In this document: positions 20,363 through 29,724 of the stretch, one piece after another
Layout of the letters: the number at the start of each line of letters is the position of its first letter
Position numbering within the stretch: position 1 is the first letter of the stretch
Origin: Segatella oris
GTDB lineage: Bacteria > Bacteroidota > Bacteroidia > Bacteroidales > Bacteroidaceae
Direction: 5' to 3'
DNA length: 64,000 bases
NCBI RefSeq assembly: GCF_900637655.1
Contig: NZ_LR134384.1
Coordinates: 1,364,001 to 1,428,000 of the forward strand
Program-made: the position numbers and the translations under genes
Notes under the pieces: model-generated
The model's input: the letters and a program-made list of their open reading frames with translations, nothing else
Database searches by the model: none
What the model was told of the DNA's origin: nothing

Positions 20363-22549
20363 ATGGATGCGCAGAAAGAAATAAAGAAAGTCGGTTTTAC
20401 TGTAGATGCTGGACTTATTCAAAGATTGGGATATGAATTGGTCGGTCGTGCAGAAACAGCTGTATCGGAATTGATTAAAAATTCCTATGATGCTGATGCA
20501 ACGGTAGTTGATGTAGATTTTATTGATTCAAATGAAATTGGCGGAAAACTATTCATCTCAGATAATGGTGCCGGTATGTCAGAGAGTCAGTTGATTAATG
20601 GATTTATGAGAATTTCATCGACTGATAAAGTGCATAATCCTACTTCTGCAAGATTGCATAGGACAAAAGCTGGTAAAAAAGGTATTGGTCGATTCGCGGC
20701 TCAACGATTGGGAGAAAAATTGGTTATTGTTACACAAACTAAAGAATCTAAAAGTGCTATCCGGATTGAAATTGATTGGAATGAGTATTCGATAGACAGA
20801 GATTTAACATCTATCACTTTCCCTATTGAAACTGTTCAAAAAGAAAAATCTGAAGGTACAGTTATTGAGATCCACAGTCTTAGAGAGAGATGGACCGAAG
20901 CTGCTATTAAACGCATTTATAGATATGTCTTAGATTTATTTCAACCGGATTATTTGTCTGAACGAAGTAAAATCGACAGTATTGCAGTTCAAAACGAAGA
21001 GTCGTTCAAAGTGAATTTCAACTTAGTTTTCAATGATAAAAAGTATCCATTTCTAAACGACCAAATTTCTGTGTTCGATAAATCCTTAGCTGTTTTTGAA
21101 GGCTATATTAATAAGGAACATTGTGGGCTGGTAAACGTAAAAAGTGATAGTTTACACATCAATGATATTCTTGAAATTGAACACAAAGAAGATGATAACA
21201 AGTTTTCTGCTCTTTCAGATGTTTATTTTAAAATTCATTACTTCATTTACGATAGACCTCAATATTATGGAGATAAGCTTTCTGGTCTTGAATTAAAAAA
21301 AATACAAGAATTATCAAAAACAATTGGTGGTGTTAGGTTATATAGAAATGGATTCAGAGTATTACCATACGGAGAACCAAAGGATGATTGGACAAACATT
21401 GACAAACGTTGGAGCACGGAGTCTGGAAAAACAAATATCCCTCTAAACAATCAGAATTTGTTTGGCTTTGTGGAAATAATTGACCCAACAGGTGATATAT
21501 TTGAAGAAACAGCTAGTCGAGAAGGGCTAATAGAAAATGAAGCATTCCACCAGTTGTCTGATTTTATTAACAAATCTCTTATTGCCGTTAGAGGTCGGAT
21601 TGCAGAGAAAATAAAATGCTTCAAAGGCAGCCAAAACAATGATGATTTTACTCAAAATTCAGAGAAAAAAGAGCAAACAACTCTGGAAATGTTCGAAAAA
21701 TTAAAGAAGATCCTTGACTATAAATCTGATCAAAATACAGAAAAACAGAATAGCGAACAATTCTCAGAAAATGACAGAGAAGAAGGGTTGGAAATTATAA
21801 AAAAACTGGAAAATCTAATTGAAGAAGCAGGAATGCTTCGAGTATTAGCCGGTTTAGGTCTTACGATTGGAGAATTTACACATGAGATGAAGCAATTCCA
21901 TTCATCTGTTTATGGATATATCAGCAAATTAAATCAGATGCAACTTGCGGTTGAGGTACAGAGCCAATTAGATGGAATAAAAACAGATTTCGATAACCTA
22001 TTTAGTTATACTGAGTATTTTGGAACAACGATATCTCAAAATATAAATAGAAAGAAATCACCAATAGATTTGTTGGCAACTTTGGATAGATTTTGCAACA
22101 TAATAAAAAATGACTTGGAAAAAAATCAAATTGAGCTCCAAATTACTGCATTTGACTTTGATGCTATCACAATACCTATGCACAGTTCTGAATGGAATTC
22201 AATTTTGTATAATTTATACACAAATTCAAGAAAAGCCATAAAGAGGGCAAAAGTGGCAGGTAAAATTTTGGTCGAAGTTGGCGTTGAAAATGAAGATACG
22301 TTTATCAACTTTCACGATAATGGAGACGGTATCCCAAAGGAAAATGAACATAGGATTTTTAATGCATTCTTTTCAACTTCTACACCTGCAAGTTTTGACG
22401 CTCCTAACGAAGAACAGTTGATTGGGACAGGTCTTGGACTAAAAATAGTAAAAGACATTGTGGTTTCATACAAAGGGAATGTCTGTGTTGTATCCCCCAA
22501 TCAAGGATATTCTACGTGCTTAAAAATTACGATTAGTAAAAACAAATAA
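20363..22549 (+). CDS. Double GHKL ATPase: Hsp90/MutL-like N-domain fused to a histidine-kinase C-domain
   Basis: A 728-aa protein starting at ATG 20363. N-terminal Hsp90/MutL-type ATPase: ELIKNSYDAD (36-45), ISDNGAGM (65-72), GKKGIGRFA (104-112). A Lys/Glu-rich coiled segment covers about 420-490. C-terminal histidine-kinase part: a candidate phospho-acceptor His507 in GEFTHEMKQ, an N-box LYNLYTNSRKA (about 614), DNGDGIP (about 652) and GTGLGLKIV (about 689). Having two GHKL domains in one chain is uncommon. The gene begins five bases after the PAPS-reductase stop and is followed ten bases later by a receiver protein, an obvious partner. It may sense phage or DNA state and signal by phosphotransfer. 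Confidence 0.78.
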   Translation: MDAQKEIKKVGFTVDAGLIQRLGYELVGRAETAVSELIKNSYDADATVVDVDFIDSNEIGGKLFISDNGAGMSESQLINGFMRISSTDKVHNPTSARLHRTKAGKKGIGRFAAQRLGEKLVIVTQTKESKSAIRIEIDWNEYSIDRDLTSITFPIETVQKEKSEGTVIEIHSLRERWTEAAIKRIYRYVLDLFQPDYLSERSKIDSIAVQNEESFKVNFNLVFNDKKYPFLNDQISVFDKSLAVFEGYINKEHCGLVNVKSDSLHINDILEIEHKEDDNKFSALSDVYFKIHYFIYDRPQYYGDKLSGLELKKIQELSKTIGGVRLYRNGFRVLPYGEPKDDWTNIDKRWSTESGKTNIPLNNQNLFGFVEIIDPTGDIFEETASREGLIENEAFHQLSDFINKSLIAVRGRIAEKIKCFKGSQNNDDFTQNSEKKEQTTLEMFEKLKKILDYKSDQNTEKQNSEQFSENDREEGLEIIKKLENLIEEAGMLRVLAGLGLTIGEFTHEMKQFHSSVYGYISKLNQMQLAVEVQSQLDGIKTDFDNLFSYTEYFGTTISQNINRKKSPIDLLATLDRFCNIIKNDLEKNQIELQITAFDFDAITIPMHSSEWNSILYNLYTNSRKAIKRAKVAGKILVEVGVENEDTFINFHDNGDGIPKENEHRIFNAFFSTSTPASFDAPNEEQLIGTGLGLKIVKDIVVSYKGNVCVVSPNQGYSTCLKITISKNK

Positions 22550-22558
22550 ACATTTTCT

Positions 22559-23668
22559 ATGACAACAAAATTCTATTATATTGACGACGATCCTAATTCT
22601 CAAAATAAAGTACAAGGTTTTGAGAATGAAGATTTAGACATTGTTGCAATGCAACATAAAGACTCTTGGGAAGAAGAATTTTCGTTCTTGAACGATGAGA
22701 AAGACCAATTTGATGGGATAATTCTTGATTTGAAACTTGATGATTTACCAAATAGTAATGGTAAAAGAGCCGATTTTCGAGGAACTTCTCTTGCACAAGA
22801 AATTAGGACGAGACAAAAAGAGGGAAGCATGAATAGTTTCCCGATTATCCTGTTTTCTGCGAATGATAAAACCCAACAAGCATTGGAAAATTCGGGAAAA
22901 GATTTGTTTGATATTCTTATCAATAAATCAATGTTGGATGACATTGCATTTTCTCGTTTTACTCCTCAATTAATTGATTTATCTGATGGCTACAAGCGTT
23001 TGACGGATTCTTCATTAGCAATAATAAACGAGGTCTTGCAAATTGATGAAATGATTCTTGACAGTAGATTTGTTGGCGAGTATAATAAAAACAAGGAGTG
23101 TCCAGTACATATTCAATCAAGATTCTTAATTACAGAATTTTTGACAAAACAGGGATTAGTAATTGATGAAGATGTACTTGCAGCAAGACTTGGTATTGAT
23201 AAGTCTAATTCTGATGATTGGCCTAATTTGTTGAAAAGATTATCGGAAGCCAAGTATCAAGGTGTGTTTTGCAATGGGTGGCCTCGTTGGTGGATGCAAT
23301 TGGTGGAACAATGGTGGACTGAAACTATCAAAGCTGAAACTTTTTTGCGTTCGACACCTGCAGCCGAAAGAGTTGAAAAGATAAAAGAAGTTACTGAACT
23401 ACCAGGATTAGTTGCCGCAAAAAAAATAGACAAGTCAGAAAGTGACGAATTCTGGACTGTTTGCAAAGGTTTTGGTCAGCCATTAGATCCAATAGATGGA
23501 ATGTTAATCCAAGGCCAAGATAATTTGTATTCTTGGCAAGAACCTGAATATGTTTCAATTGAAGCTGCACTATGGAGAAAAAACATTGATAACTGGGTAA
23601 GCGTTGCAGATATTGAAAAAGAAAAATATGAAAATTTGAAAGTATTGTATTCACGCAAAAAGCAATAA
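22559..23668 (+). CDS. Receiver-domain protein with unknown C-terminal domain
   Basis: A 369-aa protein with an N-terminal receiver-like domain: acidic pocket YIDDDP (D9-D11), phospho-acceptor candidate D57 in GIILDLKL, and a later INKS (Lys of the receiver fold). The spacing is longer than in standard receivers (insert with NSNGKRADFRG at 65-75). The remaining 200 residues (WPNLLKRLSEAKYQGVF, GWPRWWMQLVEQWW) match no output domain I recognise and carry no DNA-binding motif. It lies directly after the double GHKL protein, so the two look like a private two-component pair whose output is not transcription. Confidence 0.7.
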   Translation: MTTKFYYIDDDPNSQNKVQGFENEDLDIVAMQHKDSWEEEFSFLNDEKDQFDGIILDLKLDDLPNSNGKRADFRGTSLAQEIRTRQKEGSMNSFPIILFSANDKTQQALENSGKDLFDILINKSMLDDIAFSRFTPQLIDLSDGYKRLTDSSLAIINEVLQIDEMILDSRFVGEYNKNKECPVHIQSRFLITEFLTKQGLVIDEDVLAARLGIDKSNSDDWPNLLKRLSEAKYQGVFCNGWPRWWMQLVEQWWTETIKAETFLRSTPAAERVEKIKEVTELPGLVAAKKIDKSESDEFWTVCKGFGQPLDPIDGMLIQGQDNLYSWQEPEYVSIEAALWRKNIDNWVSVADIEKEKYENLKVLYSRKKQ

Positions 23669-23671
23669 GAT

Positions 23672-24334
23672 ATGGGAAACTATGCAACGGAAATACAAAA
23701 TATTGCAACCATTCTCAAGAAGAATAGACTATGTTCTGACACTTCCCCATTAACTAATGGTTACAATAATGGAAAATGCAATGTCGCAAAGCTGAAATTC
23801 AATATAAGTAATGTTCCACGGAATACGAAACCCGCAGTAGATTTCTTGGCTGTTATTTTAGATGTTGCTTTCGATGAAAAAACGGGTACAGACATTCCCG
23901 TTACTAATTATTTTTTTAAGGTAACAGTTGAAGGACTAGATGGTAGTAATAATGTAAAATCGTCTTGGCATTTGGATTATGATAGCAATAATGGGCAAGA
24001 TTATGTTCATCCTTATTTCCATTTAACTTGGGGTGGTGATACAATAAAAAAAATGAATTTAGGGAATGTATTGCTTTTGCCAACTCCTCGAATTTCATAC
24101 CCGCCTATGGATATTATATTGGGGATAGATTTTGTACTTTCTAATTTTGTAAAAGCAGAAATTTACAAGAAAATTCAGAGTGATTCACAATATAAAGCTG
24201 CAGTGAAAAAGGCACAAGAAAAACTATGGAAACCTTATATGTTGTCATTAGCTCATCATTGGTGTAAAAATATATGTTCTAATGTTCATTTGAATACTAT
24301 TACTGCTACGAATTTCCATCCAACATTGATATAG
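23672..24334 (+). CDS. Uncharacterised 220-aa protein
   Basis: I do not recognise this protein. It begins three bases after the receiver gene and seems mostly beta-stranded at first (residues 35-105), then has HPYFHLTWGG and LLLPTPRISYPPMDIILGIDFVL (about 112-155), which look like a conserved block, and ends in a helical region with two Cys (WCKNICSN). There is no signal peptide or membrane segment, so it is likely cytoplasmic. Its position fits a third member of the GHKL-receiver unit. It is AT-rich like its upstream neighbours, while the next gene is visibly richer in GC. Confidence 0.6.
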   Translation: MGNYATEIQNIATILKKNRLCSDTSPLTNGYNNGKCNVAKLKFNISNVPRNTKPAVDFLAVILDVAFDEKTGTDIPVTNYFFKVTVEGLDGSNNVKSSWHLDYDSNNGQDYVHPYFHLTWGGDTIKKMNLGNVLLLPTPRISYPPMDIILGIDFVLSNFVKAEIYKKIQSDSQYKAAVKKAQEKLWKPYMLSLAHHWCKNICSNVHLNTITATNFHPTLI

Positions 24335-24344
24335 GTTAATTGCA

Positions 24345-26615
24345 ATGCTAAAAGAAGTGATATTTCCAGCACACCGCCATTTTAAATCGCGGACAGAGTG
24401 GGAACCTATAGGCTTCTTCTCTGATTGTTTGTGTAATGCCACTAGATTTGATTTAATGTTAGGGTTCTTTTCCTCTTCTGCAATTAATATCTTAGCTGAT
24501 GGTTTCGCATCGTTTCTATATAATGGTGGACGTATGAATCTAATTGTAAACGACATTCTGACTGAGCAAGATAAAAATGCCATTGCCAGTGGTGAACTTG
24601 ATTTGTACATACCATTTTTCGATATAACTGACATCGAAAAACTAAAAAATATATTGTCAGAACGAGATACTCATTTCTTCGAATGCCTTGCCTGGCTTAT
24701 CCGCAACAATCGGCTTGACATTAGAATTATTGCCCCAAAAGATGGCATTGGTATTTCGCACACCAAAACAGGTATTTTTAGTGATGGAGTGAATAAAGTC
24801 TGTTTCGATGGCTCTTGCAACTTTTCACGGTCGGCATTGATTGACAATATCGAAAGCCTTACGGCTTTCTGCGATTGGGACGGCAATCCAGCATCCGCTA
24901 CCATAAATAAAATCAACGGAGAGTTTGAACTTGTGTTTACAGGCAAAGATGAGAATGTTGTTTTTGTTCCAACCGACAGAGTGAAAACCCATATTGCAGA
25001 ATCGTTCAAAAATAAGGAACTGAAGGATTTACTGGAAGATGAATACAAGTTTATTCAGCAGGATATTGCTGATAAGTTATTGCCAAAATCTGTGACTAAG
25101 GCGTTGGAAAAAGCCAAAAACAAAGTTGAGTTCGAGATAGAGAGAATCAAGAAGCAAGGCGAAACTATTGAGTCAATTGATTTTGGTAAGCCTAGTTTCC
25201 CATACGAATCTGGTCCACGTGAATATCAGAAACAAGCATTTGAGAATTGGAAGCATAATAAGCAGAAAGGCTTGTTTGTAATGGCGACAGGTACGGGCAA
25301 AACTATTACCTCTCTGAATTGTCTTCTTGAGATCTACAACAAGTTAGGCTACTACAAAGCCATTATCCTTGTTCCGACCATTACACTTGTCGAACAATGG
25401 GAATCTGAATGTAAAAAGTTCAATTTTAGAACAATCATAAAAGTTTGCTCAAAGTATAACAATTGGAAATCGGCGGTGGCTAATCTTCGCTTGCTCGAAA
25501 TGACGAACGCCAGCAATGATTTGTCATACATTATCATATCAACTTACGCATCGTTTGTCCGTTCCAATGTTTTTATGGAATTGAACCAATTCCCCAAAAA
25601 TAAACTTTTATTTATCGCTGACGAGGCTCACAATATGGGTGGCGGATTGATGGCTCAGCGCCTTTCTGATATAAAATATTTGCGTCGCATAGGACTTTCT
25701 GCTACACCCGAAAGGCAGTTTGATGATACGAGTAACCGAAAACTGATGGATTTCTTTGGCTGTGCCAACAATTACACCTTTGAATATTCAATGGCTGAAG
25801 CCATTCAAAAAGGTGCTTTGTGCCGTTATTATTACTATCCACACATTGTTCGACTGACCGAAAACGAAATGGCTGATTATGTTGAACTTTCAAAAAAGAT
25901 AGTCAAAATAATGGGCTTTCACGATGAGGAAAGTTTGAAACGATTGAAAATGCTTTTACTAAAACGCAAACGTATCATTCACAAAGCAGCCAACAAGTTG
26001 TCCGCTTTCCAACAGATTGTTCAACAGCGTATGGAAGAAAAGAACAGTCTGAAATACACGTTGGTCTATGTTCCAGAAGGCAACAAGCCCGACAATTTCG
26101 AGGCAGATATTTTCGATCAATCCGACACCATCGATTCCGACCCTGAAACAGAACATCTGATTGACGTTTTCACTCGCATTGTCCGTGATATGAATTCTCA
26201 TATCATTGTCCGTCAGTTTACTTCTGAATCAACCGACCGCGATGCCATGCTCAAAGGCTTTACCGATGGCAACATTGATGTGCTTACCTCGATGAAGTGT
26301 TTGGATGAAGGTGTTGATGTGCCGCGAAGCGAATTGGCTATATTCTGTGCAAGCACAGGGAACCCACGCCAATTCATTCAACGCCGTGGTCGTGTCCTAC
26401 GTACACACAAAGACAAACGCTTCGCCATCATTCACGACCTCATCGTAATACCTGACAATGTGTTTGATGAAGAATGCTACGCTTTGGAGAAAAGCCTTGT
26501 GCAAAGCGAGTTGAGACGTGTCCGTGATTTTGCATTATTGTCAGAGAATCTGAATGATACCGACAACGAACTGCAAGAAGTATTAAATCATTATAATTTA
26601 TCCATATTTAATTAG
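24345..26615 (+). CDS. PLD-nuclease/DEAD-box helicase, like phosphorothioation-linked restriction enzymes
   Basis: A 756-aa protein. The N-terminal phospholipase-D-like nuclease part has GISHTKTGIF (HxK, about residue 138) and DGSCNFSRSAL (about 150-160), a single PLD motif set. The C-terminal superfamily 2 helicase has ATGTGKT (about 313), IADEAHNMGG (about 424) and QRRGRVLRTH (about 678). The PLD-helicase fusion is that of type III-like restriction subunits and of the family annotated in Dnd loci as the DNA phosphorothioation system restriction enzyme. That family association is from memory, not a search. It starts 10 bases after the unknown protein and would be the cutting component of the island. 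Confidence 0.75.
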   Translation: MLKEVIFPAHRHFKSRTEWEPIGFFSDCLCNATRFDLMLGFFSSSAINILADGFASFLYNGGRMNLIVNDILTEQDKNAIASGELDLYIPFFDITDIEKLKNILSERDTHFFECLAWLIRNNRLDIRIIAPKDGIGISHTKTGIFSDGVNKVCFDGSCNFSRSALIDNIESLTAFCDWDGNPASATINKINGEFELVFTGKDENVVFVPTDRVKTHIAESFKNKELKDLLEDEYKFIQQDIADKLLPKSVTKALEKAKNKVEFEIERIKKQGETIESIDFGKPSFPYESGPREYQKQAFENWKHNKQKGLFVMATGTGKTITSLNCLLEIYNKLGYYKAIILVPTITLVEQWESECKKFNFRTIIKVCSKYNNWKSAVANLRLLEMTNASNDLSYIIISTYASFVRSNVFMELNQFPKNKLLFIADEAHNMGGGLMAQRLSDIKYLRRIGLSATPERQFDDTSNRKLMDFFGCANNYTFEYSMAEAIQKGALCRYYYYPHIVRLTENEMADYVELSKKIVKIMGFHDEESLKRLKMLLLKRKRIIHKAANKLSAFQQIVQQRMEEKNSLKYTLVYVPEGNKPDNFEADIFDQSDTIDSDPETEHLIDVFTRIVRDMNSHIIVRQFTSESTDRDAMLKGFTDGNIDVLTSMKCLDEGVDVPRSELAIFCASTGNPRQFIQRRGRVLRTHKDKRFAIIHDLIVIPDNVFDEECYALEKSLVQSELRRVRDFALLSENLNDTDNELQEVLNHYNLSIFN

Positions 26616-26621
26616 TGAAAT

Positions 26622-26855
26622 ATGAGTACATATAAAACAAACGGTGATAAGATTTTACAGGCTGTAATTGCTGATGAACAGCTTCTCAATTTCTATGGCT
26701 ACAATCCCGATAATTTCAGGTCAATTTCAGAAGCCTTGGATTCTGAAATAGCAGTAATCCAAGCCATAGCACAAATTATCAACCGAAATGAGCAAAAAGC
26801 TACCGAAAGGGAAATCTACAATGAAGTCAGTAACTTTTTAAAAGCAAACATATGA
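26622..26855 (+). CDS. Small protein of the DNA-modification type cluster (77 aa)
   Basis: A 77-aa protein between the helicase and the SMC-like ATPase, overlapping the latter by ATGA. It is predicted helical, with SISEALDSEIAVIQAIAQIINRN and a C-terminal YNEVSNFLKANI. Small proteins in this position are known in Dnd-type clusters (DndE and others annotated as modification-system-associated small protein), but similarity to DndE is not visible by eye. Probably a partner or regulator of the following ATPase. Confidence 0.65.
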   Translation: MSTYKTNGDKILQAVIADEQLLNFYGYNPDNFRSISEALDSEIAVIQAIAQIINRNEQKATEREIYNEVSNFLKANI

Positions 26856-29026
26856 TTATCAAAGATATAAAAATAAATAACTTCCGTAGTTACTACGGAA
26901 GCAATAACCTTTCGTTATCAAAAGGTCTAACTTTGGTTATCGGAGATAATGGTGATGGTAAAACGACCTTATTTGAAGCGTTGGAATGGCTGTTCGACAC
27001 GACGGGCGAGAACAGAAAAGATTCACACATTTCCGAAAAGCGTAAATCAGAATTAGAAATTGGTGAAAGTGATGAGGTCTCGGTAAGCATAACCTTTGAA
27101 CATGATGGTGAGAAAGAGATAGAAAAGAGTTTCACTTTTGAGAGAATATCCGGAGACAACATTCGTACAAAGGATTACAAGTTTGTCGGATATTCCATTG
27201 TTGGTGCGGAACGTCATTCCATAGCCGGCGACAAGCTGTTGAATGGGTGTTTTGAGCCTGTCTTACGCAAATATTGTTTGTTCAAAGGGGAAAACGAACT
27301 CAATGTTTTCGACAATGACACTGCGTTGAAAACGTTGGTTGATACGTTTTCGGGAATCAGGGATTTTGACAAATTGGTTGATTTGACATCAAATTTTGAG
27401 CAAAGCTCTGCAAGAGCGGCAAACCGTGAATTGCAAAACGATAAGAAAGTATCGAAGCAAGCGAAAGAATTGAATACACAACTGAATGATGTTACAAACG
27501 ACATTCAAAGCATCAAGACAGAACTCAATCAAAAGAAAATCTCAATCAATGAATTTTCGTCGAAGTTGGAATTGCTAGAAAAGAACCAAGAAACATCGGA
27601 ACGCTACCAAGCCATAAAAGAACGTATCAAAGGGTTGAAAGACAAGCAGGCGAAGTTGGTGGCGTGGTCATCGTGCGAGTACAGCACTAACTTGTTGGAT
27701 GAATATTGGATTTTACGTTCCTTCCCTGCAATCATAAAAGAGTTTTCCGCAAAAGTTTCTGCTTTGAGCAAAGAGAAACGAAGACTTGACAAACAGGAAA
27801 CAGAACGTCGTGCGAAAGAGGCTGGAGAACGTGAGGCTATTTCAAAAATTCAAAAACTTGCCAATGATGCCGTTCCTTTGCCATGGAATTTGCCCGATGA
27901 GGCGACAATGAAAGAAATGATTGATGATGAAATCTGTAAAGTCTGCGGTCGCCCTGCCCCCAAAGATTCGGAGGCTTACGAATTTATGTGTAATAAACTG
28001 AATGAATATCTTGCCCATATAGCAGCGGAGGCCAATAAAAATTCAAGTTTAAAAGAGGATGATGATAAGCCGCTGTTTCCAAATTCTTTTATCAATGAAT
28101 TACATTCTCGCCAAATCAAATTAAGTGGCGACACAGAGCAGGAGATTGCAAAGATTGCAACAACAATTTCAGATCGTTTGGAATTTGTTGCGAAAAGAAA
28201 GGCGGAATTGGCAGAGGTAGATAAACAGCTGCAAGAGTTGGAAATAGAACAAAATGATTTGCTGATGCAATCAGGTTTAAGCACAGATTTGCTAGATAAG
28301 ACTATATCTGATTTAAGAGGTTTCTTTGATGCTAAAAGTCGTGCTGAAAGCCGTGTTTCAGAATTGGAAACCACTCTAAAATACAAGGAGAGTGCAAGAG
28401 ACGAAATACAAGAAAAACTGTCGCAACTTGAACCGACAAGTTCTATGACACAGGTATATCAGCGTGTGCATATTGCATTTGAGAAGATAACCAAAACATT
28501 CGCTAACGCAAGAGAGCAGAATGTTAATAATTTTCTTCAAATTCTTGAGAATGAATCAAATAAATATTTACAGAAGTTGAATAAAAACGACTTCTATGGA
28601 ATAATTCGCATCAGAAAAACCCTCAACAGTTCTGCACGTATTGAACTCTATAGTGATAACGGAACTCGAATCGAAAATCCAAACGGTGCACTGAAGACAA
28701 CTATGTATATGTCGGTCCTGTTTGCCATTTCTCAAATCACAACATTGAAACGCGAACAAGACTATCCATTGATCTTTGATGCCCCAACATCCTCATTCGG
28801 CGGTTTCAAGGAAGATACTTTCTACAATGTAATAGATACCATTGATAAGCAATGTGTTATCGTTACGAAAGACTTGCTCAATATCGACAAAGTAACAGGA
28901 AAAAAGGTGTTGGATTTCGACACAATCAATATACTTTCTTGTTCTGTCTTCCGGATTGAGAAAGTAGAACCATTCAATGACAAGGATTTGTCAACCATTC
29001 AAACAATTGTTAAACAGGTAAAATAA
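26852..29026 (+). CDS. DndD/SMC/RecN-like coiled-coil ATPase
   Basis: A 724-aa ABC-type ATPase with the split layout of SMC and DndD proteins. Walker A is GDNGDGKTT at residues 31-39; two long coiled coils flank a zinc hook ICKVCGRPAP (C362, C365) near the middle; Walker B is PLIFDAPTSSF (about 637-647). It opens KINNFRSYYG like RecF/DndD. DndD provides the ATPase for sulfur incorporation in phosphorothioation systems, and SMC-like ATPases also serve as sensors in Septu, Gabija and related defences. It overlaps the 77-aa gene and is followed after 6 bases by the last gene. Confidence 0.78.
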   Translation: MIIKDIKINNFRSYYGSNNLSLSKGLTLVIGDNGDGKTTLFEALEWLFDTTGENRKDSHISEKRKSELEIGESDEVSVSITFEHDGEKEIEKSFTFERISGDNIRTKDYKFVGYSIVGAERHSIAGDKLLNGCFEPVLRKYCLFKGENELNVFDNDTALKTLVDTFSGIRDFDKLVDLTSNFEQSSARAANRELQNDKKVSKQAKELNTQLNDVTNDIQSIKTELNQKKISINEFSSKLELLEKNQETSERYQAIKERIKGLKDKQAKLVAWSSCEYSTNLLDEYWILRSFPAIIKEFSAKVSALSKEKRRLDKQETERRAKEAGEREAISKIQKLANDAVPLPWNLPDEATMKEMIDDEICKVCGRPAPKDSEAYEFMCNKLNEYLAHIAAEANKNSSLKEDDDKPLFPNSFINELHSRQIKLSGDTEQEIAKIATTISDRLEFVAKRKAELAEVDKQLQELEIEQNDLLMQSGLSTDLLDKTISDLRGFFDAKSRAESRVSELETTLKYKESARDEIQEKLSQLEPTSSMTQVYQRVHIAFEKITKTFANAREQNVNNFLQILENESNKYLQKLNKNDFYGIIRIRKTLNSSARIELYSDNGTRIENPNGALKTTMYMSVLFAISQITTLKREQDYPLIFDAPTSSFGGFKEDTFYNVIDTIDKQCVIVTKDLLNIDKVTGKKVLDFDTINILSCSVFRIEKVEPFNDKDLSTIQTIVKQVK

Positions 29027-29032
29027 CAAATT

Positions 29033-29608
29033 ATGGCGACAGAAAAAATATATGATTTGTGGGCAAACCGAAATCCACAATGGGAAAAAAGATACGAAGA
29101 CAGCATCATCAAAAACTTTTGTGACTATGGCCGTGGTGCAACTTCTTTACGTGAAGACAGAGGAAAAGTCTTTGGTGGTGGTTATGAAATATTCATTGTC
29201 GCATTTTTTATGGGACTTTATTTCAACCAAAAGCGACCACTCATAGAGGACACACAAAAACGCAAGACTTTCGGACAGCCCATTCAATATTGGGGCAATT
29301 TAGACTCTGTCAAAGGACGAAAAGCCTATCCGAAACTCCGGGAGTATATTTTCACCGCTCTTGTTTCCCGTACCGACATTGATTTCATTGCTTTGGAAAA
29401 AGGCGAAATGACATCACGAAAAGCGGTTGACATGCTTATGCAGACAATGGAGGAGTACGCCAATTGGGGGTTTCATTTTATGGAGGATAAACTGACCGAT
29501 GCCCCTAATTATTTCTTTCGTGAAACTGCATTTTTAGAAGTATTTTTAGCTTTTGATGCCGCAGCTTCTGAAAATATAAATGAAGATGAACCAGAATCAT
29601 TAGATTAA
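29033..29608 (+). CDS. Uncharacterised 191-aa protein, last gene of the island
   Basis: Starts six bases after the ATPase gene. The sequence has GGGYEIFIVAFFMGLYFNQKRPL (a family-like block, about residues 47-69; quoted in part: FMGLYFNQKRPL) and a helical acidic C-terminus. It may be related to the Dnd system-associated protein family that shows a similar aliphatic block followed by a Gly-rich turn, but I cannot confirm this by eye. No membrane segments or signal peptide are evident. Just downstream lies AT-rich sequence and then the scar of older element genes, so this is where the island ends. Confidence 0.6.
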   Translation: MATEKIYDLWANRNPQWEKRYEDSIIKNFCDYGRGATSLREDRGKVFGGGYEIFIVAFFMGLYFNQKRPLIEDTQKRKTFGQPIQYWGNLDSVKGRKAYPKLREYIFTALVSRTDIDFIALEKGEMTSRKAVDMLMQTMEEYANWGFHFMEDKLTDAPNYFFRETAFLEVFLAFDAAASENINEDEPESLD

Positions 29609-29724
29609 GCATATTCATATTGATCAAACACAGTAGAAGAGAATGTCTTATTTATTTTATATCTAATTGAATTTATTGTATATCAGATTCTATTACCAAT
29701 ACGGGATTCTGAACTTAGGCTTCA

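Noticed and set aside
14958..29608. Calling the island BREX type 4
   Set aside because: Type 4 BREX has a PAPS-reductase-like gene, but PglZ and BrxL are absent here.
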